From assembly GCF_013008815.1 (NCBI RefSeq), contig NZ_CP053097.1:434001-498000 (forward strand): a stretch of 64,000 nt of DNA, written 5' to 3'. This document shows positions 53,016 to 63,845 of this stretch, one piece after another. Position 1 is the first letter of the stretch; the number at the start of each line of letters is the position of its first letter. The notes under the pieces are model-generated. The model made no database searches and was not told where the DNA came from. It saw only the letters and a program-made list of their open reading frames with translations. Source of the stretch: Mycoplasma miroungirhinis (GTDB taxonomy: Bacteria; Bacillota_I; Bacilli_A; Mycoplasmatales; Metamycoplasmataceae). Made by a program: the position numbers and the translations under genes.

Positions 53016-53042
53016 ACTGACACAATATAAAGTTGTGTCAGT
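53016..53042 (-). terminator. Terminator of secA
   Basis: ACTGACACAA and TTGTGTCAGT form a perfect 10-bp stem. On the - strand it lies 6 bp past the secA stop and runs into TTTTTAATAAAAAA. Confidence 0.8.
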
Positions 53043-53048
53043 ATATTA

Positions 53049-55697
53049 TTATTCTTTTTCCTCTGATGCTTTAGAATCAATATTAAAATATTCTTTGATT
53101 CCATCAATATATTTATGGATGTCTTGTTGATTAATATTTTCTTTGTCTAATGATTCAAATTGTTGTTGTAATAAGGCATTGACCATTTCTAATTCATCTT
53201 TTAATTGACTTTCAACATTATCTGAATAAGATGAGTAATTATTTGATTTAGCAACTTCTGGGTTATTCATTAAATTAACAACTGATTCAAGAGCAATTCT
53301 ATCTGTTAATTCATTAAAACGTTTTGAACCTTCTTCTGTATAAATTTGGTAAGGATTTTTTTGTGAATATTGAACTAAATTTGATGATTGTCTTAACTTA
53401 TCCATAACATTAATATGATTTTGTCATGCATTATCAAATACACCTAAAATAATTTGTCTTTCAGAAATGACTAATGAAGAAATACCATATTTATCAATGA
53501 AATTTTCTCTTAATTGTTCATATTGTTCAATAAATTTATCAGCAACAAATTCAGCTAAATCTATTTTATCATACTTAGAAATTTCAGCTTTGTCAAATTT
53601 ATAATCACAATATCTCATTCAATTGCTATTTAAGTATTCAGCAAAATTTAAATAATCAAAACTATTGTTTTTTAAAACAAAATAATCATTATTAACTACT
53701 TGTTTAGCTGATGAAACTATCATTTTATTAATTATTTCACCCATGTCTTCACGTTCTAAAATTCAGTCACGTTGTTGATAAATTAAATCACGTTGCTGTC
53801 TAATAACATCATCATAATTTAAAACACTTTTACGATTATCGTAGTTAAAACCTTCAATTTTCTTTTGGGCTCTTAAAAAAGCTTTTTTAATGGCTTGACC
53901 TTCGATTGGTTGGTCTTTGTATTCTTTAAACATTTCTTTTCATTTATCTTGAAGACCAAAACGTAAAATTAATTGATCATCTAAACTTAAAAAGAATTTT
54001 GTATAACCAACATCACCTTGACGACCTGAACGACCTTTTAATTGATTATCAATTCTTCTACTTTCTGCTTTATCTGTTCCCAGAACATATAATCCACCAG
54101 CTGCTTTTGCTTCTGGTGAAGGTTTAATATCTGTTCCACGACCAGCCATATTAGTTGCAATAGTAACAGCGCCTAGTTGTCCAGCTGCAGAAATAATATT
54201 AGCTTCTTCTGCGTTTTGTTTTGCATTTAAAACAGTATGAGGTATGTTTGCTTTAACTAAATATTCATGTAATATTTCTGAATCTTCTACTTGTGCAGTA
54301 CCAATTAAAATAGGTTGCTTACGTTCATAAACTTTTTTAACCTCTTCAACAATTGCTAAATATTTTGAGTGCATATCAACAAAAATTACATCTTCATCAT
54401 CATATCTCACCATTGGTCTATTTGTAGGTATAACATTTACTCTCATGTTATAAATATCAATGAATTCTTTTTCTTCAGTTTTTGCTGTTCCTGTCATACC
54501 TGAAAGTTTTTTAAATAATCTAAAAAAGTTTTGATATGTAATGGTTGCTTGAGTTTTATTTTCAGATTCTATTTCAATTCTTTCTTTAGCTTGAATTGCT
54601 TGTTGAAGACCTTCAGAATAAGCACGACCTTCCATAATACGACCAGTAAAGGAATCAACTAATTCTATTTTGTCATCTCTTACGATGTATTCAACATCTA
54701 GTTTCATAATTTTATGTGCTCTTAAAGCGTTTTGAATTCTATGAACTAGTTCTGAATTTTCAATATTATATAAATTACTGAAATTAAAATAAGTATTTGC
54801 TTTGGAAATACCTTCATCAGTTAAATAAACACTTTTAGTTTCCTCATCAATGTAATAATCTTCTTCTGATAATATCCGCACAAATAAATCAGCTACAGTA
54901 TATAGTGGACTTTCTTCATTATCTCCACCACTTATAATTAAAGGTGTCTTAGCTTCATCAATTAAAATACTATCAACCTCATCTAAAAGAATATAATTTA
55001 ATCCTCTTTGGACTTTTTCTTCTTTGGCTAAAACCATATTATCTCTTAAATAATCAAATCCTAGTTCTGAATGAATTGAGTAAGTAATATCACAATTATA
55101 TGCTTGACGTTTTAGTTCAGTAGACATTTGTGCTTTATTAATACCAACACTTAAACCTAATCAGTTAAAAACTTCACCCATTTCTTTTGCATCACGTTCA
55201 GCTAAATATTCGTTAACAGTAGAAACAATAACATTTTCACCAGTTAAAGCATTTAAATACACTGGTGCGATCGAAGTTATAGTTTTTCCTTCTCCAGTTT
55301 TCATTTCTGCTACTGAACCTAAATCTAAAATTACACCACCTAACATTTGTACATCAAAAGGTCTTTTCCCTAGTACACGTTTTGTAGCTTCTCTACTAAC
55401 TGCAAAAGCTTCTACCCGAATATCTTCAGTAGTTTCACCTTTTGTCAGCCTTTGTTTAAATTCAATAGTTTTAGCTTTTAATTGACTATCTGTTAGTTTT
55501 GATACATAATCTTCTAAAATATTGATTTCATATAAAGTATTATAAGCAATACGCATTTCTGCACTTTTAAAATTCATTTTATATCATTTATCTTGCTTAT
55601 TTTCTTTTTTTGGAATTATTCATTTCCCATTTTCATCATAATGATTGTTAGAATTAAAAACTGTATTGTTACTTTGCTTTTTTTCAAGTTTGTTCAT
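53049..55697 (-). CDS. secA: Preprotein translocase ATPase SecA
   Basis: An 882-residue motor that pushes proteins, including the many lipoproteins here, through SecYEG. Motifs in order: EMKTGEGKT (Walker A), [41 protein letters not shown] (Walker B/DEAD region), [22 protein letters not shown] and GRSGRQGD. The C-terminal zinc/SecB-binding tail is absent and the protein ends in an acidic KASEEKE, normal for mollicutes. I chose the ATG at 55697 ([10 protein letters not shown]...); a later Met at 55577 would cut the N-terminal helix. No ribosome site precedes it; a TATAGT box lies ~12 nt upstream. Confidence 0.96.
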
Positions 55698-55747
55698 GTA
55701 TATAATTTTACTATATAAAATTAATTTTAAACATTAAGAATTGCAAA

Positions 55748-57466
55748 TTAATGTTGAAAATTAAAGATTTTTTTAAAGTTCATAAATTTATAAAAATTAA
55801 TATTTTGAGTATTTTGTAAATTATTTTTCTTATTTTTTAAATAGTTAAAATAAACATTAGTTATTATGATTAAAAAGACAGAAATTCAAACATATGGAGT
55901 TATATCTTTATATGATGTTCTTTGACTATAAACCATTGCTAAACCAAAATTACTTGCACCAAATAATCCATAATTAATAAAATTACGAATATTTTTTTCA
56001 ATTTCTAAAATTAAAAAGGTTGATGAACTATTTTTTGTATAAGGTAAAATAAATGATCTAAAAATACGACCATTTGATCATTGCTGTCTTTTTAGATTAT
56101 TAATATGTTTATTATCTATTTTTGAAATTGATTCATTTAGTTGTTTTGCAATAACAGTAGATGAATGAATTGCAAAAGAAAATACAAAAGCAGCAGCTGG
56201 TCGTTTGAAAATAATACCGATTGTAAAGAAAATAACAATTGTAGGAATAATTCTAATAAAAGTACTTATAAATCTAAAAATATGCATCAAAAATAAATTA
56301 TTTATTTTTTGATTAGTAAATCTTAAATTAATATATGTAAAAACAATTGCTAATAAAATAGTGATATATATTTCTAAAAATAAATCTAAAATAATTAATA
56401 CTAAATTATCATTTTGGGTCACTATATTTCAATTAGGACTTAATAAATCATTAAAAATGCTTGTAAATGCAGTAGGATAAAAATGAATATTACGAATACT
56501 AAATAACATCACTATGGTTAAAATAACTACTAAAATAAACACAAAAATACTAAAAAATGTTTTCATTTTTTTAACATTATCAACTTTTTTAAATGTTTCA
56601 TTTGTAATTTTAGTTGATTTAGCTATTAATAAATAATTATTAGTAAAATAGCTAAATCATTCCAATAAACTAATAAAAACAACAAACACAAGCAAAGGAA
56701 TTAATAATTCATGCATTTTATAAATACTTTCATTTGCATAATTTAAAAGTTGTCCAATACCAACTACACCTAATGTACTAAATACAGAAGTTCATCTTAA
56801 ATTAGATTCAAAAGAATATAAACTAAAAATTATAATTTTATTTTTAATAGATGGATAAATATATCTAAATAAAATATGTGTTTTAGAATAACCTAATTTA
56901 GTTAATCGACCATAAATATTGGTTGGAATATTTTCAATTGCTTCTGATATAAATTTATGTAATCAAATTCAACTAAATCAACTAATTAATAAAACTGATG
57001 AAATTTCACCACTTAATGAAGTTGTAAAAAAATATAAGTAAATCAATTCAGGAAAACTTCTAAAAAATAAAATAATAAATCTAATTACATACGCTTGATA
57101 TTTATTATTTGTTTTTAGATTTCCGATTACAGCAGTAAATAAAGCTAAAATAGTACCTAAAATAGTACCTAAAAATGTTACTTTAAAACTTAATCACAAA
57201 AATTTTAAACTTAATAATCAAAGATTTTTTTCTTGTAAATAAGTTGAAGTTTGGAATGGTTTAAAAATATTTTTTATACTTTCTAAAAATAAATTAAATC
57301 CTCCAGTACTAGCTGCAAAATTCGTTCTTCAAATCGATAATGCTGCTAGTGCAACTAAAAATATAATAATTAAAATTTTAGTTTGTATTTTCAACTTAGT
57401 TTTTATTAATTTATTATTTTTGTAAAGAGAATAAGTAAAAAAATTGCGTTTAATTTCTGTTGTCAT
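55748..57466 (-). CDS. P69-like ABC transporter permease (two fused PhnE-type domains)
   Basis: A 572-residue membrane protein of about twelve helices. Two permease halves can be seen; each has an ABC coupling-loop motif, EAIENIPTNIYGRLTKLGY in the first and a weaker version in the second (KQLNESISKIDNKHINNL). This fits the P69 component of the mycoplasma P37-P29-P69 system. Its ATG overlaps the stop of the P37-like gene (TAATG), so the two are coupled. The P29-type ATPase that normally sits between them is missing. No ABC ATPase is adjacent. Confidence 0.82.
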
Positions 57467-58650
57467 TATTTTTTAGCCTTATCATAAAATTCTTTAATAT
57501 ATTGTCTATTTACGTTTTCTTGAGTATAACCACTTATACCAATTCTATAACTAAAATCATCTTTATTTTCTTTTGAAGTTTCTAAAATTGCTTGTTGTAA
57601 AAATTTGATTTGTTTTTGATTAAATTGTTTTGAAACAATAACAACAAAAAATAAAAATGGGTCTGTTACAGTTAATAATTCAATTTTTTCATTATTTAGT
57701 CTTGTAAAGTAGTTTTTATCAGCATCATTATGGTGAAATGCATATTCATTTTGTTCACCTAAAAAAATATGAAAATCTTTAAAAATACTTTGACCCATAT
57801 GTGTTGCTGAGTTATGAATTGGATAATTTATATAATTACTTGGATTTTCATTTTCATCATTATTAAAACCAGTAAATTGATTATTATCCTTATTAAAATG
57901 TTTCTTAAATAAAAACTCAGGATATATAAATCTAGTTGATGAACTTGTGTTTTGATCTTTGACAATTCCAAAACTTCTAAAGGTTTTTCAATCACGATCA
58001 TTTCAAGCTTTTTTTATTTTTTTTAATGTTTCATCATCACCTGCAATAAAAATAGCTCCTCTTTGATAATTTATGTTTGTACCAAATGGTTCATAAAAAT
58101 GTTGATAAATTCCGTATTTAAATCCATATTCTTCATCATTTCAATTTTTATATGGTTTTTTAGTAAAGTCATCATTTTGTTTTTTGCTTATTTCATCAAG
58201 TTTTACATTATTATTTTCATCATAAAAATCGGCATTTGTATCATATTTAGGTGCAAATGTTTGTGCAAGAAGTATAGGTTGAACTAAATCAATATATTTT
58301 TGTGTTTCATTGAATTGATTATTTAAAAAGACACTACTTACAATAGCAACTTGACTTTTATTAGTAATTATTGTTTCAACTAACGCTCTGTCATTACTTA
58401 ATAAATCAGGATTTATTGTAATATTTTCAGTATTTTTTGTGTCTTTATCTTGATTTTTTAGTTCGTTATACTTAGATTCAATTGATTTAAAAAAATTAAT
58501 ATCTTGAATTTTAAAATCTTTGGCTCATGGTGTTAAACTACTTATTCTCACATTTTCTTGGTTTGCACAAGATAAAACAATAAAAGGGCTAGAAACACAA
58601 AAAACACTAGTAATTACAAAAATTATTTTTTTTAAATATTTTTTAAACAT
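57466..58650 (-). CDS. P37-like substrate-binding lipoprotein (Cypl / PhnD-like)
   Basis: A 394-residue lipoprotein with signal segment KIIFVITSVFCVSSPFIVLSCAN; the acylated Cys is in VLSC at about residue 28. The mature part resembles PhnD-type binding proteins and the P37/Cypl antigen of M. hyorhinis, which binds thiamine pyrophosphate. Typical pieces are NSATHMGQSIFKDFHIF and the N-terminal LTPWAKDF. AGGGGAAACA precedes the ATG. It should capture the ligand outside the cell and hand it to the coupled P69-like permease. The ligand is inferred by family only. Confidence 0.8.
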
Positions 58651-58851
58651 TGTTTCCCCTTTTATTGTGATAAATTTATTTATATTAATTTAATTAATTT
58701 AGATAATTATTTATTATTCAATTTTTATTATTTTAGATAATTTATATTTATATAAATTTAAGTTTAATTAAATAAATTATATTATATATCTAAAATTATT
58801 GCATTTGAATTTTATATATAATTATAAATTGATTCTATAACAAAACTAATA

Positions 58852-58857
58852 TATAAT
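58852..58857 (+). promoter_or_regulatory. -10 box giving a probable leaderless mRNA for the S1-like gene
   Basis: TATAAT ends 7 nt before the ATG at 58865. Transcription would begin at or next to that ATG, which makes the ATG at 58856 (inside the box) unlikely as a start. Confidence 0.55.
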
Positions 58858-58864
58858 GTTAATT

Positions 58865-59203
58865 ATGAATAGTGATTTAATAAACAAAGTTATCCAAGCA
58901 ACAGTAATTAAAATATATAAAAGTTTTATATTGTTAGAAAATAATAAAAATCAAACATTTCGACTAAATCTCAAAGATATTAGCGATTATTATATTGGTG
59001 ATTTAGAAGATATTTTTCATATTAATGAAGAAATTAATGTTTATGTTAAAGAATATAATCAAGAAAAAGATACTTATATTGTTTCTTTTAAAAATATTCA
59101 TCCGAGATTTTTAAGAAATCCATTTGCATTTGATTTGGATAAAACTAGTAGTTTTGAAAAACTTTTAATATTTACCAAAAGAAAGATAAAAAATGACTAC
59201 TAA
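58865..59203 (+). CDS. Small S1-like RNA-binding protein
   Basis: About 112 residues from the ATG at 58865 (a start at 58856 would add three). The first ~80 residues look like an S1/OB domain: IQATVIKIYKSFILLENNKN, a second strand pair, then INVYVKEYNQEKDTYIVSFK and the family-type ending HPRFLRNPF. Proteins of this size (GSP13/CvfD-like) bind RNA or the ribosome. It overlaps the next gene by 11 bp and opens a three-gene operon with the Pgi-like and nucleosidase genes. Confidence 0.65.
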   Translation: MNSDLINKVIQATVIKIYKSFILLENNKNQTFRLNLKDISDYYIGDLEDIFHINEEINVYVKEYNQEKDTYIVSFKNIHPRFLRNPFAFDLDKTSSFEKLLIFTKRKIKNDY

Positions 59204-60497
59204 AATTTCTTTAAAATTAACCAATGAAATAAATGCAATTTTTTCTGATAAATATAAAAAATTAATTCAAGGATTTAGTAACAATATTGCAGCAAGAAGT
59301 GTAGATGGACATGAATTTTTAGATTTTTTAGATCTTCCAAACAAAAATCTAGAATTAAAAAAAATTATTGATCTTTCCTTCAAATGAAAAACAGAAATAA
59401 AGGTATTATTAGTTATTAGCCCATATTCATTGAGTCTACATTCGAGAGCAATTATTGATTATATAGGTAATAATTCTTTTATAAATCATCAAAATAGTGA
59501 TCAAAATCAACATAATATCGAAATAATTTATTTAGATCATATATTAAGTAGTAAAGAGTTAAAAAACCTAGAAAAATATTTAGATGATAAACCATTTGCA
59601 ATTCATGTAATTTCAAAAAGTGGTAATGATATTGATGTCTTGGCTAATTTTGAGTTTTTTGCTGAAATTATGGAAAGAAAATTAGGACTTAAAAATTCAT
59701 CACAATATATTTGTTTAACAACTAACTCAAACACTGGCCATTTAAATAAAATTAATCAGTATAAACAGTATCAAACATTTACTTTTCTAGATAAAATTCC
59801 TGAAGTTTATAGTATTTTTACTAGTGTAGGTTTATTACCTATGGCTTGTGCTGGAATTGATATTTCCAGAATCTTAAATGGAGCATCAAAAGCAAAAGAA
59901 GATTTTAGTTCTAATGATTTAAGTCAAAACATTGCATATCAATATGCTTTTGCAAGATTATATCTTAAAAATAAAGGTTTAGATCACGAAATTTTTGTTA
60001 ATTTTGATAATGATTTAGCTACTTTTTCTAGGTATTGACAATATTTATTTGCTCAAACTAATTCAAAAGAAAATAAATCTCTTTATTTAGATTCTGCTAA
60101 TTTTAGCAAAGAAATATCAACAAAATCACAATTTTTTCAACAAGGATATAAAAATTCACTATTTTTAACAGTTCTTTCTACACAAAGATTATTTGATGAA
60201 AAACATATTGGAAATTATGAAAGAAATAAACCTTATTTTGAAATGCCTTCAACTACTCCTAATCAACTGATTTTATATTCAAAAAATGCATATAATGATT
60301 TGTTTGAAAAAATTGGACATTATCAAAATATTCAAATAACTTTAGAAGACAATTCAGAAGATACAATTGGACAGTTAATTGTATTTTTACAAAATTCAAG
60401 TTTAATGAGTGCTTATTTATTAGGTGTTAATCCTTTTGAAGGTAAAAGCTACGAAATTTATAATAGATTTTTAAAGGACATTTTAGAAAAAATATAA
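59193..60497 (+). CDS. Glucose-6-phosphate isomerase homologue lacking catalytic residues
   Basis: A 434-residue protein collinear with bacterial Pgi over its full length. Shared marks include VISKSG, VGLLPMACAGIDI, NIAYQYA and LGVNPFEG. Yet the functional motifs are changed. GIGGSYLGAR is ISPYSLSLHSRA, SKSGTT is SKSGND, the VGGRYS arginine motif is KIPEVYS, the base Glu in FGESEGK is lost (FAQTNSK), the His of DLHSxGQ is Ser (EISTKSQ), and the C-terminal Lys of GVEAYK is Asn (SYEIYN). The frame is full length with no stops, so it is a maintained pseudoenzyme or very divergent enzyme rather than debris. It is coupled to both neighbours by overlaps. Confidence 0.85.
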
Positions 60498-61162
60498 TGA
60501 CATTAATAATAATTGCAGAATTACAAGAAATACAATTATTTTTTGATATTATTTCAAAAAAATTAATTTACAAATTACAAAATATTCAAATTTATGAATG
60601 TATTTTTAATCATCAAAAATTTATTTTAACAATTAGCGGTGTAGGAAAATCAAATGCGACATTAGCTTTAAATATGAGTATAAATAAATACCCAAATATT
60701 TTAAACATCATTAATATTGGAACAGCTGGTTCACTTGATAATAAGATTGAAATTGCAAATGCTTTTTTAATAAATTATTCTCAATATTGAGATGTTGATT
60801 TAACGTCACTTCCTAACTATAAAATAGGTCAATTACCTAGTATGCCTCAACATTACTTAACAAGTCCAAATTTAAATAATTTTTTAAAATCAAAATTAAA
60901 TTTAGAGTTTAAAAACTCACTTAGTGGTGATAGTTTTATTTCTAAATCTATTATAACTAACTATGATTTAAAAACATTTTCATTAGTTGATATGGAATCC
61001 ACTGCATTATTGCAAACTTGTTATTTATTGAATAAAGACATAAGCATAATTAAAGTAGTTTCTGATCATATATTTAAAGAAAACAATGCAAAATCATATC
61101 AAGAAAATATAAAAAAATGTGCAAAACACATTTTAGATATATTAATAAAAATTTTTAGTTAA
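60497..61162 (+). CDS. mtnN: 5'-methylthioadenosine/S-adenosylhomocysteine nucleosidase
   Basis: A 221-residue MTAN/Pfs enzyme that cleaves adenine from MTA and SAH, clearing methyltransferase by-products. Motifs: SGVGKSNATLAL, INIGTAGSL, YWDVDLTSL, GDSFI, VDMESTAL (substrate-binding Glu) and VVSDH (catalytic Asp). Glu11 matches the active-site acid near the N-terminus. The start overlaps the Pgi-like stop (TAATG). Its 3' end overlaps rsmD, coming from the other strand, by 8 bp. Confidence 0.93.
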
Positions 61163-61694
61163 TTTTTCAATAACTGACAAAAGAAATTCCGTATTTCTTT
61201 TGTTTTATTAATGTTAATTGTTCTAAATAATTTATTTCAAAATTAGATTCTAAAATAATTGTAGTATTTTCATTCACAAAATTATTTTTTAATAAATTTT
61301 TAATACAATCATCATAATAATTCTTTTTAATATATGGAGGATCAATAAAAATAAAATCTCAAGTTTGTGAAGATACTTTTTCAAGAAATTTAATTGTATC
61401 TGTGTTTAAAATTGTAATATTTTCGTTTTGAAAATTTTGTTTATTTTGTTTAATAACATTAAAAGCTTGTGAATTTTTTTCAAGTATTAATGCTGCTGAA
61501 GCACCTCTACTAATAGCTTCAAAAGCAAAAACACCACTACCACCAAAACAATCTAAAAAAGTTTTATTTTCTAAATCAAATTGAATACTTGAAAAAACTG
61601 CTTCTCTTAGTTTTTCACTACTTGCTCTAGTAATTTTTTTATCTGGTTGGTGAATTTTTAAATTTTTATATCTTCCACTTATAATTCTTAACAT
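61155..61694 (-). CDS. rsmD: 16S rRNA (guanine-N2)-methyltransferase RsmD
   Basis: A 179-residue SAM-dependent methyltransferase modifying the small-subunit rRNA. It begins MLRIISGRYKNLKI, has the conserved TRASSEKLREAVFSSI, the SAM motif FLDCFGGSGVFAFEAISRGA and the catalytic DFIFIDPPYIKK. Length fits the family. TATAAT lies 6 nt before the ATG and no ribosome site is present, so a leaderless mRNA is likely. It is divergent from def. Confidence 0.93.
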
Positions 61695-61700
61695 AGTCTA

Positions 61701-61706
61701 ATTATA
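61701..61706 (-). promoter_or_regulatory. -10 box of rsmD (leaderless type)
   Basis: TATAAT on the - strand, with 6 nt between it and the rsmD ATG. Confidence 0.55.
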
Positions 61707-61744
61707 AAAAAATATTATCGATTTGATTGTTTTTTAGTATTTGA

Positions 61745-61750
61745 TATAAT
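61745..61750 (+). promoter_or_regulatory. -10 box of def (leaderless type)
   Basis: TATAAT followed by six bases (TAAATT) and the def ATG; the expected +1 is at the start codon itself. Confidence 0.6.
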
Positions 61751-61756
61751 TAAATT

Positions 61757-62308
61757 ATGTTTAAAGTTAAATTAATTGAGTTACCTGCAAAGGTATTAAG
61801 ACAAAAATCAAAAAATGTTGCTATTCCATTGAGTAAAGAAGATGAATTATTAATTGAAAAAATGATTTATCATATTGATGATTCACAAAAAGAAGGTACA
61901 CAATTTAGACCAGGAGTTGGAGTAGCTGCTGTTCAATATGGAATTTTAAAAAACATATTCTATATTTTTTTACAAGATGAAAATGGAAAAATAATATTTA
62001 AAGATGCATTAATAAATCCAGTAATGAAAGGACATTCTGAAGCTTTACAATCTCTTTCAACAGGTGAAGGGTGTTTAAGTGTTTCGGATTCATGACCAAA
62101 TCAGGAAGGATATATAAAAAGATATAATCGTGTAATTATTGACGCTTATTCTTATAATGAAAGAAAAATGAAACGTTATGATGCATCTGGTTATTTAGCA
62201 ATTGTTATGCAACATGAATATGATCACCTTCAAGGAAAATTATTTTTAGATCACATTGATCAAAAAGATCCTTGACATTTACCAAAGGATTTAAAGTTAG
62301 TAGGTTAA
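61757..62308 (+). CDS. def: Peptide deformylase
   Basis: A 183-residue metal enzyme removing formyl from new proteins. All three family motifs are present: GVGVAAVQYG (motif I), GEGCLSVSDS (motif II, metal-binding Cys) and MQHEYDHLQG (motif III, HExxH-type metal site). There is no ribosome site before the ATG; a -10 box is 6 nt upstream. The next gene starts 1 bp after the stop, so the membrane protein is cotranscribed. Confidence 0.96.
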
Positions 62309-62309
62309 A

Positions 62310-63359
62310 ATGACATTTTTAGAATCTTTTTTAAATATTTCTAAAGGACAAAATTTCACTTTTCTTCCTATTACTATTTTTTTAATCTTATTATTTATGG
62401 GTTTACTAATAGGTTTTTTAAAAAAAATTACCGCTTCTTCTGTTACATTTGTAACTGCAATTATTTCCATAATAGTTTCTATATTCTCATTTAATGCAGT
62501 CTTTAAACATTTAGAAGAAATTTTTAAAGAATATTATAATGATAGTGGAATAAAAGGCGAAGATTTAAAAGCACTTTTATATACTTTATATGCATTTATA
62601 ATTTTTGTTTCACTTGAAGTTTTAATAGGAATAATATATTTCTTTATTTGATTAATATTTTTAAGAAAAGTATTTCAAAAACAAAAACAAACTCAAACAT
62701 TAAAAAAATCTTTATTATTCAGATTAGGAGGATCTTTAATAAGTTTAGTTGCAATTTTTCCGTTTGCAGTATTTGCATCAAATGCTTCATCGATTTTAGT
62801 AAATAAAGAGGATAATTTCACTACCAAATTTTTAAAGCCATCAATTAAAGTTTTATCTAATAATCAAGGTGAAACATATGCAGGAAAAATAAAGTTACTT
62901 AATGACATATTAACTTTAATAAAATCAGATAACATACCAAAATATTTTGCTGATATTTCTGATAAAGATATAGAGAATATACCTCCATTAACTGAAGAAA
63001 ATAAAGAAAAATTTGAAAATATTTTAAATAATGAATTTGTAAGTAATGCACTTGTACCAATATTTGCCAAACAAATTGGAGATAATAAACTTGATGAAAA
63101 AACACTTCAATTAGACAATGATATAAAAGATACTATTAAACAAAATATAAAAAATTATAATTTAGTGTTAAATAATCTAAATGAAGTTGGAAAACAGTCA
63201 ATAAAAAACTTTTTAGTACAATCTTTTATTACCGATGATTTAAAACAAAAATACAATAATCAAGATCAAGATACCGTTAAATTGGTTGATGAATATGCAA
63301 ACTTTTTTATAACAGAATTAACAAATAAAGAAAATATTAATACAAAAAATAATAATTAG
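62310..63359 (+). CDS. Membrane protein, unknown (possibly CvpA-like N-terminus)
   Basis: A 349-residue protein. Four hydrophobic segments lie in the first ~155 residues (FLPITIFLILLFMGLLIGFL, VTFVTAIISIIVSIFSF, TLYAFIIFVSLEVLIGIIYF, GGSLISLVAIFPFAVFA); a ~190-residue hydrophilic tail follows. The pattern of helix, basic turn (GFLKKI), second helix recalls CvpA-family proteins, but the match is weak. It is coupled to def. Its function is unknown. Confidence 0.75.
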
Positions 63360-63389
63360 TATCAAGTCTTAAATGGCTTGATATTTTTT
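63360..63389 (+). terminator. Terminator of the def operon
   Basis: TATCAAG-TCTTAAATGG-CTTGATA followed by TTTTTT, beginning at the base after the stop codon. Confidence 0.8.
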
Positions 63390-63469
63390 AAAATTTTCAA
63401 ATTTAAGTCTCTATACAGCTCAAAAATACTCAATACAAGCTATTTTTAACGTTTTTTTTACTTTGAAAG

Positions 63470-63475
63470 TATAAT
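63470..63475 (+). promoter_or_regulatory. -10 box of the DUF4177-like gene
   Basis: TATAAT 33 nt before the ATG, with an AAGGAGAAG ribosome site in between. Confidence 0.55.
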
Positions 63476-63508
63476 AATAAAAATTAAAAAAATAAGGAGA
63501 AGATATAT

Positions 63509-63763
63509 ATGTTTAAAGATCCATCTACTTTTTCACATCTTACAAATGAAAGTGATTTAAAATATGTTGTTACACAAGTAACATTAAAAGAAAAATTCTT
63601 TGGAACTGGAAGCAAAAATCTTAAAAAATTAGAATTTGTTATTAATAAACAAGCTGAAAAAGGTTATAAATTACATACAATGAGTGTTGCAACATCTCAT
63701 AGTTTAGGGTTATTCGGTGGAGATAGAATGCAAGCTACTTTAGTTTTTGAAAAAGTTGCATAA
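63509..63763 (+). CDS. Small DUF4177-like protein
   Basis: An 84-residue soluble protein with the DUF4177-type layout: KYVVTQVTLKEKFFG strand, helix KLEFVINKQAEKGYKLHTMS, final strand ATLVFEKVA. Such proteins are short and of unknown function. It has a good ribosome site, its own promoter and terminator, and stands alone. Confidence 0.75.
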   Translation: MFKDPSTFSHLTNESDLKYVVTQVTLKEKFFGTGSKNLKKLEFVINKQAEKGYKLHTMSVATSHSLGLFGGDRMQATLVFEKVA

Positions 63764-63771
63764 TTTTATAC

Positions 63772-63798
63772 AAGCACATATTTATGTGCTTTTTTTTA
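63772..63798 (+). terminator. Terminator of the DUF4177-like gene
   Basis: AAGCACATA-TT-TATGTGCTT, a 9-bp perfect stem, followed by T residues. Confidence 0.8.
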
Positions 63799-63845
63799 TG
63801 CAAAATATAAAAAAATGTGATTGTCATCACAATTTCTTTTTTATC

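Noticed and set aside
53049..53405. SecA truncated because it lacks the C-terminal zinc-binding tail
   Set aside because: Mollicute SecA proteins commonly lack it; the core motor is complete.
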